Shown here piece after piece: positions 1 through 11,300 of a stretch of DNA of 64,000 bases. Within the stretch, counting starts at the first letter, position 1, and the number at the start of each line of letters is the position of its first letter. A model generated the notes under the pieces. It was not told where the DNA came from. It did no database searches and saw nothing but the letters and a program-made list of their open reading frames with translations. This stretch comes from JAAXHF01 sp965242605 (lineage in GTDB: Bacteria > Desulfobacterota > Binatia > Bin18), in the NCBI GenBank assembly GCA_965242605.1, contig CBDESS010000002.1:372001-436000 (forward strand). Reading direction: 5' to 3'. Made by a program: the position numbers and the translations under genes.

Positions 1-122
1 GGGAAGCGATTGAGTTTATAGAGAAGGAGGGCGTGTTGCGGCGTCTGCTTGACGCCGTCCGGACGCTGGCCCAGGAAGACCCGCGGCTGGCCTCTGTGCT
101 CAAGCGCTATAATCTGCTCTGA
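1..122 (+). CDS. C-terminal end of an unidentified protein (partial, starts left of window)
   Basis: The plus-strand frame beginning at base 3 is open from the left edge and stops at TGA 120-122. It reads 39 residues, charged and helical in character, ending in LKRYNLL. The composition looks like a genuine protein tail and not an antisense shadow, but it is too short to name. It converges on the aminotransferase gene, and the two stop regions overlap by 16 bases (107-122). It is the only gene on the plus strand that I can support in the window. Confidence 0.5.
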   Translation, partial: EAIEFIEKEGVLRRLLDAVRTLAQEDPRLASVLKRYNLL

Positions 123-1240
123 GACGAAACCGCTTGGCGGGCGGCGGAGAGTGTGGCTACGACATAACCCTGCTGCTCCTCGCTCAGTTCTGGATAGATG
201 GGCAGGGCAAGAGATTCCCGGGCGGCCGCCTCGGCCTGAGGAAAATCTCCTTCTCGATAGCCCAGCCGGGCAAAACACGCCTGGAGATGAAGCGGGCGTG
301 GGTAATACACTGCGCTTGCCACCCCGTGGTGGTGTAAGAATTGGCGCACCCGGTCGCGCTGCAGCAGCCGGATCGTAAATTGATGATAGGTATGACCGGG
401 CACGTCCTGGGGCGGGGTGAGCCAGTCCAGGAGTCCCGCGGCCTCAAACAGCCGCCGATACCGGGCGGCATGGGCCCGCCGTCTGGCTGTCCAGGCCGCC
501 ACATAGGGCAGCTTCACCCGCAGAACCGCCGCCTGCAGGGTGTCCAGCCGAAAATTTCCACCAACCACGGTGTAGTCGTCTCTCTGGGTGCTGCCGTGGA
601 CGCGCAGGCTGCGCAGGCTGTCGGCCAGCCGTTTATCATCGGTGACAACCATGCCGCCGTCGCCAAAGGCACCTAGATTTTTGCTCGGAAAAAACGAAAA
701 ACAGCCCATTGCGCCATCCGTTCCAACGGGCCGACCGTGTGGGTCGGTGGCACCAATGGCCTGAGCGGCGTCCTCGATAATTGGAATGTTGCGCGCGGCT
801 GCCAGCCGGGCAATATCTTTCAGATCGACACACTGACCGTATAAGTGGACCGGGATGATCGCTTTTGTCCTGGCGTTGAGTGTGGCCGGGACCGCGCTGA
901 GGTCAATATTGAAGGTCTGGGGGGCAATATCGACAAAGACCGGGCGGGCACCGAGCCGAGCGATAGCACCGGCGGTGGCAAAAAACGAATACGGTGTTGT
1001 CACCACCTCGTCGCCCACCCCGACACCTAGCGCCATCAGGCCGGCCAGCAGGGCGTCAGTGCCCGAAGACATGCCAACCCCAAAGCGGACCCCGCACAGG
1101 CCGGCCATGTCGGCCTCGAGCGCCTCCACCTCGGGGCCGAGGATAAAATGCTGGGCCTCACACACCCGATCAATTACGGCCCGGATTTCAGACGCGATCC
1201 CCGCATACTGGGCCTTGAGGTCTAAGAGTGGAACCTTCAC
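107..1240 (-). CDS. DegT/DnrJ/EryC1/StrS-family PLP-dependent sugar aminotransferase
   Basis: Predicted cytoplasmic enzyme that moves an amino group from an amino acid to a keto-sugar nucleotide during synthesis of an amino sugar for surface glycans or a secondary metabolite. Visible family marks are the N-terminal VPLLDLKAQY, a GTDAL cofactor-phosphate loop near residue 60, EDAAQAIGA with the pyridine-binding Asp near 157, and FPSKNLGAFGDGG with the Schiff-base Lys near 187. The length of 377 residues is normal for the family. I start it at GTG 1240, directly before the conserved N-terminus; the longer open frame to 1336 would overlap the preceding gene and adds unrelated residues. The start lies 31 bases after the stop of the HEPN-motif gene, so the two may be co-transcribed. 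WbpE-like or FdtB/QdtB-like substrates are possible; the exact sugar cannot be told. Confidence 0.9.
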   Translation of the reverse strand: MKVPLLDLKAQYAGIASEIRAVIDRVCEAQHFILGPEVEALEADMAGLCGVRFGVGMSSGTDALLAGLMALGVGVGDEVVTTPYSFFATAGAIARLGARPVFVDIAPQTFNIDLSAVPATLNARTKAIIPVHLYGQCVDLKDIARLAAARNIPIIEDAAQAIGATDPHGRPVGTDGAMGCFSFFPSKNLGAFGDGGMVVTDDKRLADSLRSLRVHGSTQRDDYTVVGGNFRLDTLQAAVLRVKLPYVAAWTARRRAHAARYRRLFEAAGLLDWLTPPQDVPGHTYHQFTIRLLQRDRVRQFLHHHGVASAVYYPRPLHLQACFARLGYREGDFPQAEAAARESLALPIYPELSEEQQGYVVATLSAARQAVSSQSRL

Positions 1241-1271
1241 CGCACTGCTGCTCTTTTCTTCAAATGGGGGC

Positions 1272-2564
1272 TCAGGCTGGCGAGCTGACTGTGATCCTGT
1301 GTCGAATCCGGCCCATCTCGTGCCAGAGTCTTTCAAAATCCTGGAGTGTGATTGGGCGGTAATGGGCGAGGTTATTCCTGATCTCGCGCGTCAATTCCAC
1401 TACAGGTAGTAAGGGGTGTTCCCTGCGAAGAGAGCCACAGTTCCTGAAGAGGTGGACGAGATGGCCCCATTGGCAGGCGAATGGACTGTCTCGGACTGCA
1501 TCAGCTTCCTCCGCAATGTCTGGCGGACACCACCGCAACGGCCAGTCTTCCCCATACTGCTGACTGAGATGGCGACAGATGGAAATCCTTATGTTGTCAA
1601 TCAAAGGAAGCGCGAGATGTGTTTGTCCGCGCCACAAGCGGTGCTGCAAGTCTTCAGCGCGCCCCAACACGGCCAGAGCGGCGGGGTGCAGCTCGGGGCC
1701 ATATTCCGGTGTCCAATGGAGGACGCCGTGCGCCCATAATTGATACCAACGGGATGGGGGGAGGCGAGGAGACCGTAGTTCTTTGCCGGTGAGAGCGGGC
1801 AGAAAATCTTCGATGTTCCAGTCGTGCAAGAGTTGTGGTGTCCAGCCACGCCGTTCCCCAAATGCCCGCAAAAGAGGAAGAAGCTGCTCGCAGTCAAGGT
1901 GGAGACGGTCCCACAGATATTCAGCGAGAGCGATGTCGTTTCCCGTGATGGCCGGGGTAAGATGTTCCCGCCAGCGGCGGCGGGGGGAGCGTTCGCTGTC
2001 CGCGTTTTCCGAACGGCACAGCATCTGTATTTCCAACGCTGAGGGAAGCCCCCACCAGTAATGCACCGAGAGATGGAGGTCGCTTTCAGGAACTTGGTCG
2101 GGGAGGGCAGAGCCCGGGGTGAAGATGCTGAGGGCTGGAGGGTCAAGATTACGATCGGAGAGACTTTTACTGGTCTGTGTCCATGCGCGTAGAAAATCCA
2201 ACCACGTCACACGGACGGGTTCGGGCAGCTCCTCAAATCCTTTCAGATGGATTATCTGGGGCAAGCCCCCGGAAATCATGAGGTTTGCAACACTTCGGGG
2301 GCTTGAGGCTTCCGGCCATTGGACATTGAGAGCTTCGCCAAGAGCTCTGACCGGGCGATCTTTGTTTGGCAGTTCCGGGAGCAAGATTTCCTCAACATAG
2401 AAATCTCGACTCAGTAAGCGCCCTTCCAATGCGGGCCACAGGTCTATGGATTCTGCCCCTGCTGGAAGCAGTAGCAACTGGCTGCGTCTTGTGGAGAGGT
2501 CGCAAAACAGGGCGTCCACCAACCGCTGAACGCTTGGTGCTTGCATGATCGTATCTGTCAACAT
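1272..2564 (-). CDS. Protein with ATPase-like N-terminus lacking a P-loop and a C-terminal HEPN-type R-x4-H motif
   Basis: About 430 residues. The last 60 contain TREIRNNLAHYRPI, an R(396)-N-x-x-A-H(401) motif followed by a short helix. This is the pattern of HEPN domains of the Swt1/RNase toxin type, which often act as RNA-cleaving effectors in prokaryotic conflict systems. The N-terminal part (residues about 10-210) alternates predicted strands and helices like a STAND/AAA core, with SQLLLLPAG where a P-loop would be expected and a strand PQIIHLKGF, but no GKS/GKT. I read it as a degenerate NTPase-like sensor module; that is inference. The start at ATG 2564 is 4 bases after the ATPase stop at 2569. 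The open frame continues upstream to 2939, but that stretch lies inside the ATPase gene and reads as nonsense. No strong ribosome binding site is seen, which suggests translational coupling. I do not recognise an established family name. Confidence 0.7.
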   Translation of the reverse strand: MLTDTIMQAPSVQRLVDALFCDLSTRRSQLLLLPAGAESIDLWPALEGRLLSRDFYVEEILLPELPNKDRPVRALGEALNVQWPEASSPRSVANLMISGGLPQIIHLKGFEELPEPVRVTWLDFLRAWTQTSKSLSDRNLDPPALSIFTPGSALPDQVPESDLHLSVHYWWGLPSALEIQMLCRSENADSERSPRRRWREHLTPAITGNDIALAEYLWDRLHLDCEQLLPLLRAFGERRGWTPQLLHDWNIEDFLPALTGKELRSPRLPPSRWYQLWAHGVLHWTPEYGPELHPAALAVLGRAEDLQHRLWRGQTHLALPLIDNIRISICRHLSQQYGEDWPLRWCPPDIAEEADAVRDSPFACQWGHLVHLFRNCGSLRREHPLLPVVELTREIRNNLAHYRPITLQDFERLWHEMGRIRHRITVSSPA

Positions 2565-2568
2565 GCGC

Positions 2569-5500
2569 TCAGAGTAAACGGAGGAGAGTTGGTTCGACAG
2601 ATATTGGTTCGACAGATAGTTGGTCGTCCTGTCGCTCGATGCAGCCGACGATGCAGCCGAGCCGTTGCAGGTATTCAAGTGCCGTATCGCATTCGTCAGA
2701 TGAGAGAACGGCAAGACCATCGCTTTCTTGGATGTCTTGTGGGTTAATCCACTCAACCAGAACTTCCGGTCCATTTTTTTCGATAAATCTGAGAACCCTG
2801 CTCGCGGTGTCGTGGAGTCCCAAAGAATCCATGAACCTCCGAGAAAGTTCCGAAGATGGCTCTGCGAGGTCTTTCCCAATGGTCTCCGCAGCGGGGCGAG
2901 GATCATTGACTTTGGTTCCACAGCGATCGAACAGCTCATCTAAAAGATATGGCCAGCCGCCGGTTTTCTCCAAGATGGCGTGACACACATCGTCTAAGTC
3001 CATTTTCTCCTGTTGGCCTAAGCGCCGACGCACGCCTGAGAGATTCCAGCGTCGGGGAAAGGTGACGACATCAACCTGATCCTCGCTCTCCTGACGCTGC
3101 TGGCTTGGCAGAGAAAACCAGTTCCAGGCCGCTCCTGGCTCAAAGATGAACAGGACGCGCATCCAGCGTTTTTTGTTGCGCTGATGAGCTTGACACACTT
3201 TATGAGCGATCTGTACGCTCTCAAACAGAGCGGCATTTTTTTCATGAAACACGCAGTAGAGAATAAGCCGTTCGGCTCTCTTGTGGGAGTCCAAATACCG
3301 ACTGAGCCATTGTTCCAGCCTGGCGCTATCGATCTCCGTTGGAGGAATTTCTTCACAGACCCCCATATCCTCTGGCGGGTCGGCGGGGATAAAACGCTGA
3401 AAGGCTGCCTTGAGATGATCCCGAGAGCCTGAGAGGCAAAGACGAGACCGACACCAAAGCGAGCTGCGTTCAAACGGCGTCCCTGGGCGTGGGTTAAGGG
3501 ACTGTAATCTCGTCCTTGATCGTCAAGCAAGGCGTGGTGGCTATCGGCATCGAACCGTTGCTCTGGCTCCTGCTCCGATAGGGCTAACAAGCGATTTGCA
3601 ATATCGGTTTCTGTACCAACGAGGCGCACAAGATTCGGACTGCGTAACCGATAGGAACTGTTGGCGTATCGGACCAGAACGCCCAACCCTGTCATCTCAT
3701 CCAAAAGACCTCTGAGTTGGTCGGAGTCGACCTTGCTGAACCCTTTGGGCCACCATTCCCTCGCCAGCTGTAACAGGTCTGTTGGGGCGTAGGCTTGAGC
3801 GTAGCCGTCCGATTTGTCGGATTGGTCAAGAATCATTGACCAGGCTATCGCCTGATAGCGTGAATCAAGAGCCAAAGTCCATTCGAACCGTTCTTGGATT
3901 CCATCGCGTACCTGCGGCAGCAGATAGACTCTCTCAACATCGCTTTGAGTAATACGATAGGGTGGGGACATCCTCTGTGTCCTTAAGCGTTTAAGGAGTT
4001 CATCGCAGAAGAGCTGGATAAGGCCCGGATGATAGTTGGTGTAAGACAAAATCCGTAGGATCGTTCCAGGGTTATCAAACCGGTAGCCAAGGACTTCAAA
4101 TGGCTCATGAATAAGCTGTTGAGCGGCGGTCGGCTCCAAGGGGCCGACTAAAAGTGGTCTACCGAAGTGAGCAAGGGGCTGATTGGGGATGCCTTGGAAG
4201 CGTTGGACGTTGTGCAGACCAGCAAAAACGACCTTGAAACGCCTGTCCGTGCCTTGCATAAGTGCCCGAAGACGTTCCACAACCTGGAAGCCAGCCTTGG
4301 CGTCAGCATCCAGAAAATTATCGGCTTCATCAAATAATATCAGCACCCGTCGTTCGGTCTTTGCGGTCATCACCTCTCGAGCGTGGCGTTCAACTGTTTC
4401 CGGTTTGTCTGTGGTAATTTTGCGCGGCAAAAGCTCGATTTCCTTCAGGCCGTCCCGGACCCGTCCCCATAAAGTTTCTGGGAGAGAATCGGCTTGCGGG
4501 TCCCCGATCGACTTGATGTCTTCAACCCAGGCGTACTGTTCTCGTTCAGGCTGGTGAAATTCACGCCGGACATGCTGCAAAAGGGCTGATTTGCCGAGCT
4601 GCCTGCCGCCATAGACAAGACAGCTTCCCGACGACTGTTGCAGTTCTCGCACCATTGGACTACGGCCAAAAAACATTTCCGGTGGCACATGACCAGCCTG
4701 AAAGGGTGTGTAGGGATTGACGGCGGAGAAGGGCAGCGTACACCGCAGAAAAATGGGCAAGCGGGCATCGCGTTCTTGGGCCAGAAATACGAGCAGGGTT
4801 TCGTCTAAGACGGCAACGGTAAGCTCCTTACTGCGAGCTCTCCGGGTATAATCGCGCCGCTGACGATCCGTCAAGCGACCCAGATAGAAAACAAGGACAC
4901 TGTGGGTAGCGAGGCGCAAGTCTCGCAACCAGGCACTTATTGTGTCAGCACCCGGCCTTTCCCACACGCACACAATATCGTAGCGCCCGTTGGTTTGTGA
5001 GCCAAATTGAGGGATGGGTTTGGTCAAATCGCTGGCCGACATCCGAGCTTGAATATGTACCCATTCCGTCCCCTGTTGGATATTACGGACAGATTCGAGA
5101 TTAAAACCCAGATAGGGGAGCAAAACGGAAAGACGTTCCGAAATGCTTGCACCTCTGACTCCCCCTTGTTTTAAGGCGTTCCAGTCAGTAATGGCTCGAA
5201 GTGCCTCGTCACGGCGTCTTTTGGGCGTCTCACCAAATTTGATGCCCGCGATAGAGGAGCGCAGCTTCATCCCTTGCTTTTGCAACGAATCTGCAAGCTG
5301 TCGTGCGGCCCCGAGAAACTCTCGCAACGCATCACGACTGTCTGGAGGGGAAAACAACCCTTCGTCAAGCTTTTCACCCCCCTTAACAACTCCTGTGAGA
5401 TGCGCCACACATTCCTCAGCAATCCTGGTCTCCCGACCGTCCAGACTGGATTGGACAAATGCCCGGATATCCTTCAACTTGTCCGAATCAATCAGGCTGG

Positions 5501-8093
5501 CGAGGGGCGGCTGGAGTTCATCCCATTCTTTCTGGACTTCTTTCAGCCGGATACCACGAGCTTCTTCTATCTGGTCGTTGATCCGTTTGAGTTGGTCGTG
5601 TTTCGGCGTAAAGTGTAGAATATCGTCGGGCTTCAGCACCTCAATGATCCCTTCATACTCGGATCGCTCTCCTGCGCTTATCCCATCAACCTCGGCATGT
5701 TCAATTGCGGCTCGGGTTTCTGATATGGCTGTCCGCAGCCCTTCCTGTGAGCCTTCTAACGCCTCCTGGTATGCCTGAGATTTTGCGGGACGACCGGATT
5801 CATTGAAGGCGTCCAGCATTGTTTCCACGAAACGATAGTCTTGTTTGGCCAGCCAAGTATCGAAAGCTGCCTGAAGAGAATGTTGCCCGGCGATTGCTTT
5901 GCAGATCGCAGGAGCAACTCGGGGCAGGGCCGCCTGAGTGGGTTGTCCGCCTTCCTGGGGAATTTCAGGGAGCCACAGCAGGAGCCTGCTGAGACAGGCA
6001 TCCAGGAGTTCTGGCTCAGATTCAGGCAGGAGGGCGGTTGGGAGACTATCGGCATTCCCAGCGAACCATTTCTGCTGGCGAGTCGAAGGTTGGGGCCGGC
6101 CGGTGAGCATGTCTTGAAGTTGTTGGACCGAACGGAGCCGGAGCAAACACTGGGCCGCGGCGCGAATCGGCTGGGGCTGGCCTCGACTGCTCAGTTCTTG
6201 AAGGGCTTGGATGACTTCAGGGAGGGCCTCCTGAATCTGTGAGCGGACCTTGTTCACCATTTGCAAGAAAGGGTCTTCTCCACTCTGAATTTCCTGTTCG
6301 CGCTCAACGCATTCACACCAATGTCTGGCTAGGCCGCAGGCTTCCTGGGCGTCAAGGACGATTCGGTTGCGGATACCTCCATCAATTTTTCTGGCCTTTC
6401 TGCCAGCCAGTTCTCGGTCAATTTCGTTGATGCGATTGATGATAAGGTTTTTGTCCTGCCAATGTTGCAGGTTCTGACGTACTTCTTTGAGCTTTTTCCG
6501 CTCATCTTCTGCTACAGGGAGAAGAAAGGTCCGAAGAGGTCCTCCCTGTGCTGTCATATTTTGCCAGACAGCAGATGCCCGCTTGAGGGTCGCGCGACGT
6601 CGAGGCGCGCCTTCCAGCCATACCCGGGCCTTCCGTGCAGTTTCTTGACGAGCTTGTCTGATTTGCTCTACATCGGCGACCTCGCGGAAATAATCCGGTC
6701 GTAGAGGCCTCCCCCAATTTGTAAATTCTTTGATAGCGTTGACGACTCCGGCCAGATTCGGGCATATCTGAGGGACGCTGAGCCATGTCTGAATCCCCGT
6801 GCTTGGCGCAAGGAGACTGGCCCGCAAGGCTGCTGACAGGCCCAGAAGTTTTTGCGGCTCATCCTCAAATGGCCGGGCGTCCCTGATAATATCTTTGAGA
6901 CCATCAACAAAGGCTTGCGAATTGGGCAAGAGCCATTGGGCCGCCTGTACTGCGGCAATTAAATCAGGGGGGACGGGACAGGACTGGTCCAGCACCGGCC
7001 ACGCCCGCGCCAGCCAATAGGCGGTGGGCAGTTTATCCTCGGCAATCAAGGTCCATAGAAGTCCTGTCCAGTTTTTCTGGTTAGGAGAAGTCTGGAGTTG
7101 GCGGGCAATGGCTCGAATGTCGGGATTCTCGGTCCCAGGCAGGAAGATATCTGAAGGGGATATCTCTGATTTGTTGCTCTGGTCAGGGTTGGGGTCGGAT
7201 GGATGCAGGGTATCAGGTGGCCTGTTCTCGTCCATCTCAGATGAAGCTGCCCCGTCTTTTCCTTCTTCTTCGCGCCTCTCCTCCCGCTCTGCCGGCGGCT
7301 CTGGCTGAGAGAGGGGTTTGGAAAGCGGAAGCGGTGGCTCGGAAGGGGCGGATTCAGGAGCAACAGAAGGCTCGAGCGTATCCGCTTGCAACCCGGTGGG
7401 TTTTCCCTCTGCTTCAGATGAAGGAGCAGCGGCTTCTTGAGGCAAAACCTGCTCAGGCTGGGTTGACGGAAAGGGCTTGTGGGGCGTTTCCAAGCGGGAT
7501 TTCGAGAAAGTTCCAGGCGGCTCCGCCTCGGCCTGGTGTTCCTGTCCGTTGTGTGGCCCGGACGGCCGTTCGGAGGAGGGAATGAACAGCCCGGTGAGGC
7601 GTGCATGGATTTGCTGAATCTCCTCCCCCAATTCCCCGGCCTTTTGGTCACGCAAACGCTGCTCAGCAAACGTCGCGGGACGAGGCTGTTGCCCATGCTC
7701 GCGGTACTTAAGCAGTAAGGAGCGGAACTGCTCCGTGCTTTGCACGGCGGTGGTGATGTGGGTCGTAGGACACCTCTCTGCCGCCCACTGAGAGGCATCT
7801 CGCATTTCAAAAAACGCCAACTCTTCTCTTACTTGGGTGGTAAGATCGCCCAGCGCTTTTTGGAGGCGTTCCCGCCGGTCCTGACGCTCCTGTTGATTCT
7901 TCTCGTAGAACTGTTGCAGTGTCTTCACAAACCGGGGGATACCCTCCCAGGCGGGGGCTTCCAGGGGCAGTTCCTGAACTGTCTTGAGCAAGTCATTCCA
8001 GTCCAGGTGCGCCGGGGCATCACCTGTTTGTGGCTGCTCTTGGGATACAGCTGCGACGCCTGAGACGGAACTTGAGCCTGATGGGGCTTTCAT
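2569..8093 (-). CDS. Giant AAA/STAND-like P-loop ATPase, one apparent 1-base frameshift near 3420
   Basis: With the frame repaired this is about 1841 residues. The first 170 are helical and charged. About 180-320 is a Pro/Glu/Ser-rich, probably disordered linker. About 330-1000 is mainly helical with coiled-coil character. A Walker A GGRQLGKS (K1168) and a Walker B VLILFDEADNF (D1255, E1256) then follow a strand-rich segment, with winged-helix-like sequence after them. The C-terminus looks like a second NTPase module without a P-loop (GVGLVFASQALG, later GGWPYLLDELFDR). The upstream frame becomes nonsense after about 3420 and ends at 3018, while the frame ending at 2569 continues the protein sensibly. 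Adding one G to the coding-strand GGG at 3420-3424 joins them and makes the length divisible by three. ATG 8093 is preceded by GGAAGGGGAGGCG; the TTG at 8117 has no such site. A regulator or sensor of a conflict system is my best guess. Confidence 0.75.
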
Positions 8094-8314
8094 CGCCTCC
8101 CCTTCCTTGTCTTCCAAGCCGGGAGAGCAGAGAGACTACACTGTTGTGTAGTGGCTCGCAATGCTTCTGCCACCTCGCTCACGTCAACTGCGTTCGCCGG
8201 CTGACCCAAGCGCAGCATTGAGAAGAGCGTAGGCATCTGATTGCTTGTTCCGGCGTGAAATGCAAGAGCGCACCGCGCGTTCTCTGACCGCGCTCTGTCC
8301 TGACGGGGCGCTCC
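8094..8314. other. Intergenic region between tamB and the large ATPase gene
   Basis: About 220 bases without a supportable gene. It should hold the end of the tamB transcript and the promoter of the ATPase gene, both read leftwards. I see one compact perfect inverted repeat (listed separately) and G+C-rich half-palindromes of the type GAGCGC/GCGCTC around 8268-8300, but no clear stem followed by a T-run and no convincing -35/-10 pair. Small open frames crossing it are overlaps with coding sequence in other frames. Confidence 0.5.
8136..8151. promoter_or_regulatory. Perfect 6-bp inverted repeat with 4-nt loop upstream of the ATPase gene
   Basis: CTACAC at 8136-8141 and GTGTAG at 8146-8151 are separated by TGTT. 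The repeat sits 43-58 bases upstream of the ATG at 8093, where an operator or a leader hairpin would be expected. It is short and A+T-richer than its surroundings. It could be a repressor site of the module or chance. Confidence 0.25.
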
Positions 8315-11300
8315 CTAATAGCGCTTGCGCCAGATAATGTCGGCGCTGCTAGCACCTTTGGAGTTGGCGCTTGTCCGCAAATCCAGGTCAGGCGCAATCT
8401 CGTAGTCAATCGCCACTGCCTGGCCCTGTTCGCCGCCGATACTCTGGGTGGCAGCAATGCGCGTTTTGCGGGTGAGCGCACGCCCAAAGCCGACATGGCC
8501 GCCGGAAAAATCCAGGCCACTCAGGTCAATGCCCAGGGTGTCCAGGCCAAGGACATCGGAAACCGATTGTCTGAGCTGTGCCGCGGCATAGCCGCTGGCC
8601 AGCGCCACGGCCTCTTGTTGCAGGTCAATCTCCTCACCTTTGTCCAGCGCGCCAGTGGGCTTGCCAAACAGCAACACCGCCAAAATATCGGCCTGCTCCA
8701 AAGGGGGCGTGCTGCGTAAATCCAGAGTCGGCCCCTCGCCCGTGCCGCCGACCACCGCGTCAATCATATAATCGTCATGGGTATACTGGGCCAGGATATC
8801 CAGCCGCGGATTCGGCCGGGTCTCTTTGGCGAAACTGATGCTTCCCCTGTTCAGGATGAACCGACGACCTTGGAAACCGGCCCAGCCATCGGCCAACTGA
8901 ATAACCCCGTCGAGACGCGGTGCCTCGTCCAGTTTTTTGACGACGCTGACCCCTCCGCCCAGAGTGATATTGGCATTTTGATGCTGGAGGCGGGCGTTGT
9001 GGCCTAGGTCCAGGGCCACGTCCAGGGTCAAGTTCTCCAGCACCGCGGGGGAGCGGTCCGTCTCCGTGTCCGTCCCGCGGTGGTCGGGCTGGAGCGCGGC
9101 GGTATCGGCCAGCGGTGGTGCGCCGGCACTCGGTCGCACGACAATGGTCTCATCGTGGTGCAAAGGCTGAGCCGAGAGAAACGACAGCTCCGGGCGGAGC
9201 GTGGCCTGCCGCACGCTGATGTGGCCCTTGAGGTGTGGAGCGGTGAGCGGGCCGCTGGCCTTGAGTTGGCTGTCAACCTTAACCCGATACCGGTGGGTCC
9301 ACATCGCCGGCCAGCCGTCGGCCCTAAAGCTCAGGTCCAGAGCTTGCGGAAGGTAATCCGCCAGTTCAATCCGCCCGACCCCGCTCAGGCTGCCATCGCC
9401 GGCTGTGGCCGTCAGTTGGGTGATGTGGATATGCCGGGGGCTCAGGCGGCCCGTCAGGCTGAGCGGACTCACGGCAAGTCCCAGCGGTTTGACTGTGACC
9501 CGGCCATCTTTCAGGCCAAAGGTGCCGGTCAACAGCGGTCTGGTGGCCGGCCCGCTGGCGCGCAGGTCAAGCCGGAGCGTGCCGGCAATGTCGTCCGCCG
9601 CCCCGCGGCTGAACGCGTTGAGAACGGCGAGATTCAGGCCCTCTGAACGAATGCCTGCATCCAGGTCGCCGAGGACCGCGGCCCGAAACCCCCGTGCCCA
9701 GCCGAGCGATACGGGCAGGCTGCCGTCGGCGTGCAGGGCGTGGTTCTCGTCCTGATGAAAGACGAGTTGAAGGCGGGCTTTGTGGTCCTGGTAGTGGACC
9801 GTGGCGTTCAAGCCAGGGTAGGTCTGACCAGCAATCCGGGCTTCACGCACATCTGCGCTGCCGGCGATGGACGGTGCCTCAGCGGTCCCGGCAATCTGGA
9901 CATCGGCCGAGAGCCGGCCGCGTATGTGGGGCTGGCGGGGCAGCAGGCCGGCGAACTCTTCAAGCGAAACGTCTTGCATCTGGAGTTGCAAATCCTGGCG
10001 ACCGGTCGTGGCCAGGCTACCCCGCAGGATGAGCCGCTGAGCTGGCCGGTCGTGTTTCGCCAGGACAAAACGGTCGAGCCTGACGCCGCCCGCCTGATAG
10101 TGAACCCTGGCCGCCTGGGTCAGCCGCCAGGGGCCGAGCGGCAGAGCCACAGACAGCTCCTGGAGTTGGGCCACAATCCGCTCCGGCTCGGCCACAATAT
10201 GCGCCCGGAGACGGTGCTGACGCTCGGGGGTCTGGGTGGCGGTGAGGCGGAGATGCAGCCGGTGGTCCTGGCCGGCCTTGGATTGGCCGGGAGCGAGTTG
10301 CACATCGGCGCGCAGCGTTTGCAGGGCAAGCCCGGCTTGGAGGTCGCTCAGCCCGATAGTGAGGCTAGCCTGGGGCTGGGGCTGGCCGAGCCGCTCGGCG
10401 GCAAAGTCGATCGCTGCCGCGGCCAGCGACAGCTCGGACAGCCGGACCGCCTCGGCCCTGAGCGTGCCCTGGGTTCGGAGGTCGCCCGGACCGCCCTCGG
10501 CCTCTCCCTCCAGCGTGAGCCGCCCCGAGCCGTCCCGACCGGCCAGGCTCAACCAGGGGGAGAGCCGATCAATCTGGAGCGAGTAGGACAAACGGCCGCT
10601 GTGGTCGAGGGCCGTGTCCAGCTCCCCGGCGATATTCAGCCGGGCGTCTGGGGTGAGCAGCGTCGCCTCTGAGATGGAGACCCGTCCACCGACCATACGG
10701 GCGACGAGCCGGCCGTGGGTGAGGTTCAGCTGGCCAAGCCGGGACGGCTGAAGCGTCATCTCTGCTCGGGCGTTCAGGCTTGGCAGCGTAAGGCCGGTCC
10801 CCTGGAGTGTCCCGTGCAGTTTGAGTGCGCCGCTGAGCGCGTCGTGTCCGGCCGCGGCCGGGGCCAGCCGGTCGGCGGCAAAGCTGAGGCTGTACTCGGG
10901 GGTTTCAGCCAGGGTCAGCCGGCCCTGCCAGGTGGCGTGGCCGAGGGCACCGGTCAGCTCTCCGCTCAGCGTGGCCGTCTCGTCGGCCAGCCGAGCCTGA
11001 ACCGAGACACTTCCCAACTCGACATCAGCCAGCCGGAGCCCTTTGACCCGAAGGTCTGTCTCGGCCTCAAGCGTAGACACGGCCGTGCCGACCCCCCGGC
11101 CACGCAGGCTGCCGTGTATCAGCCCGCGGACCCCGCCGAGCGTCTCGTCTGCCGTGTCCAGCAGCCGGCTCAGATCGACCTCGGCCAGCCGCAGCGTTCC
11201 CTGATAGCGCGGGGGCTGCTGGCTGAGGTCAGCCTTGACCTGGCCGTCAAGCGTCGCCCCGGCCGTCGTGAGGTGCAGAGTCGCGTGCAAATCGCCCGGT

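Noticed and set aside
2565..2939. N-terminal extension of the HEPN-motif gene beyond ATG 2564
   Set aside because: The extra residues lie in another frame of the ATPase gene and look random, whereas ATG 2564 follows the ATPase stop by 4 bases.
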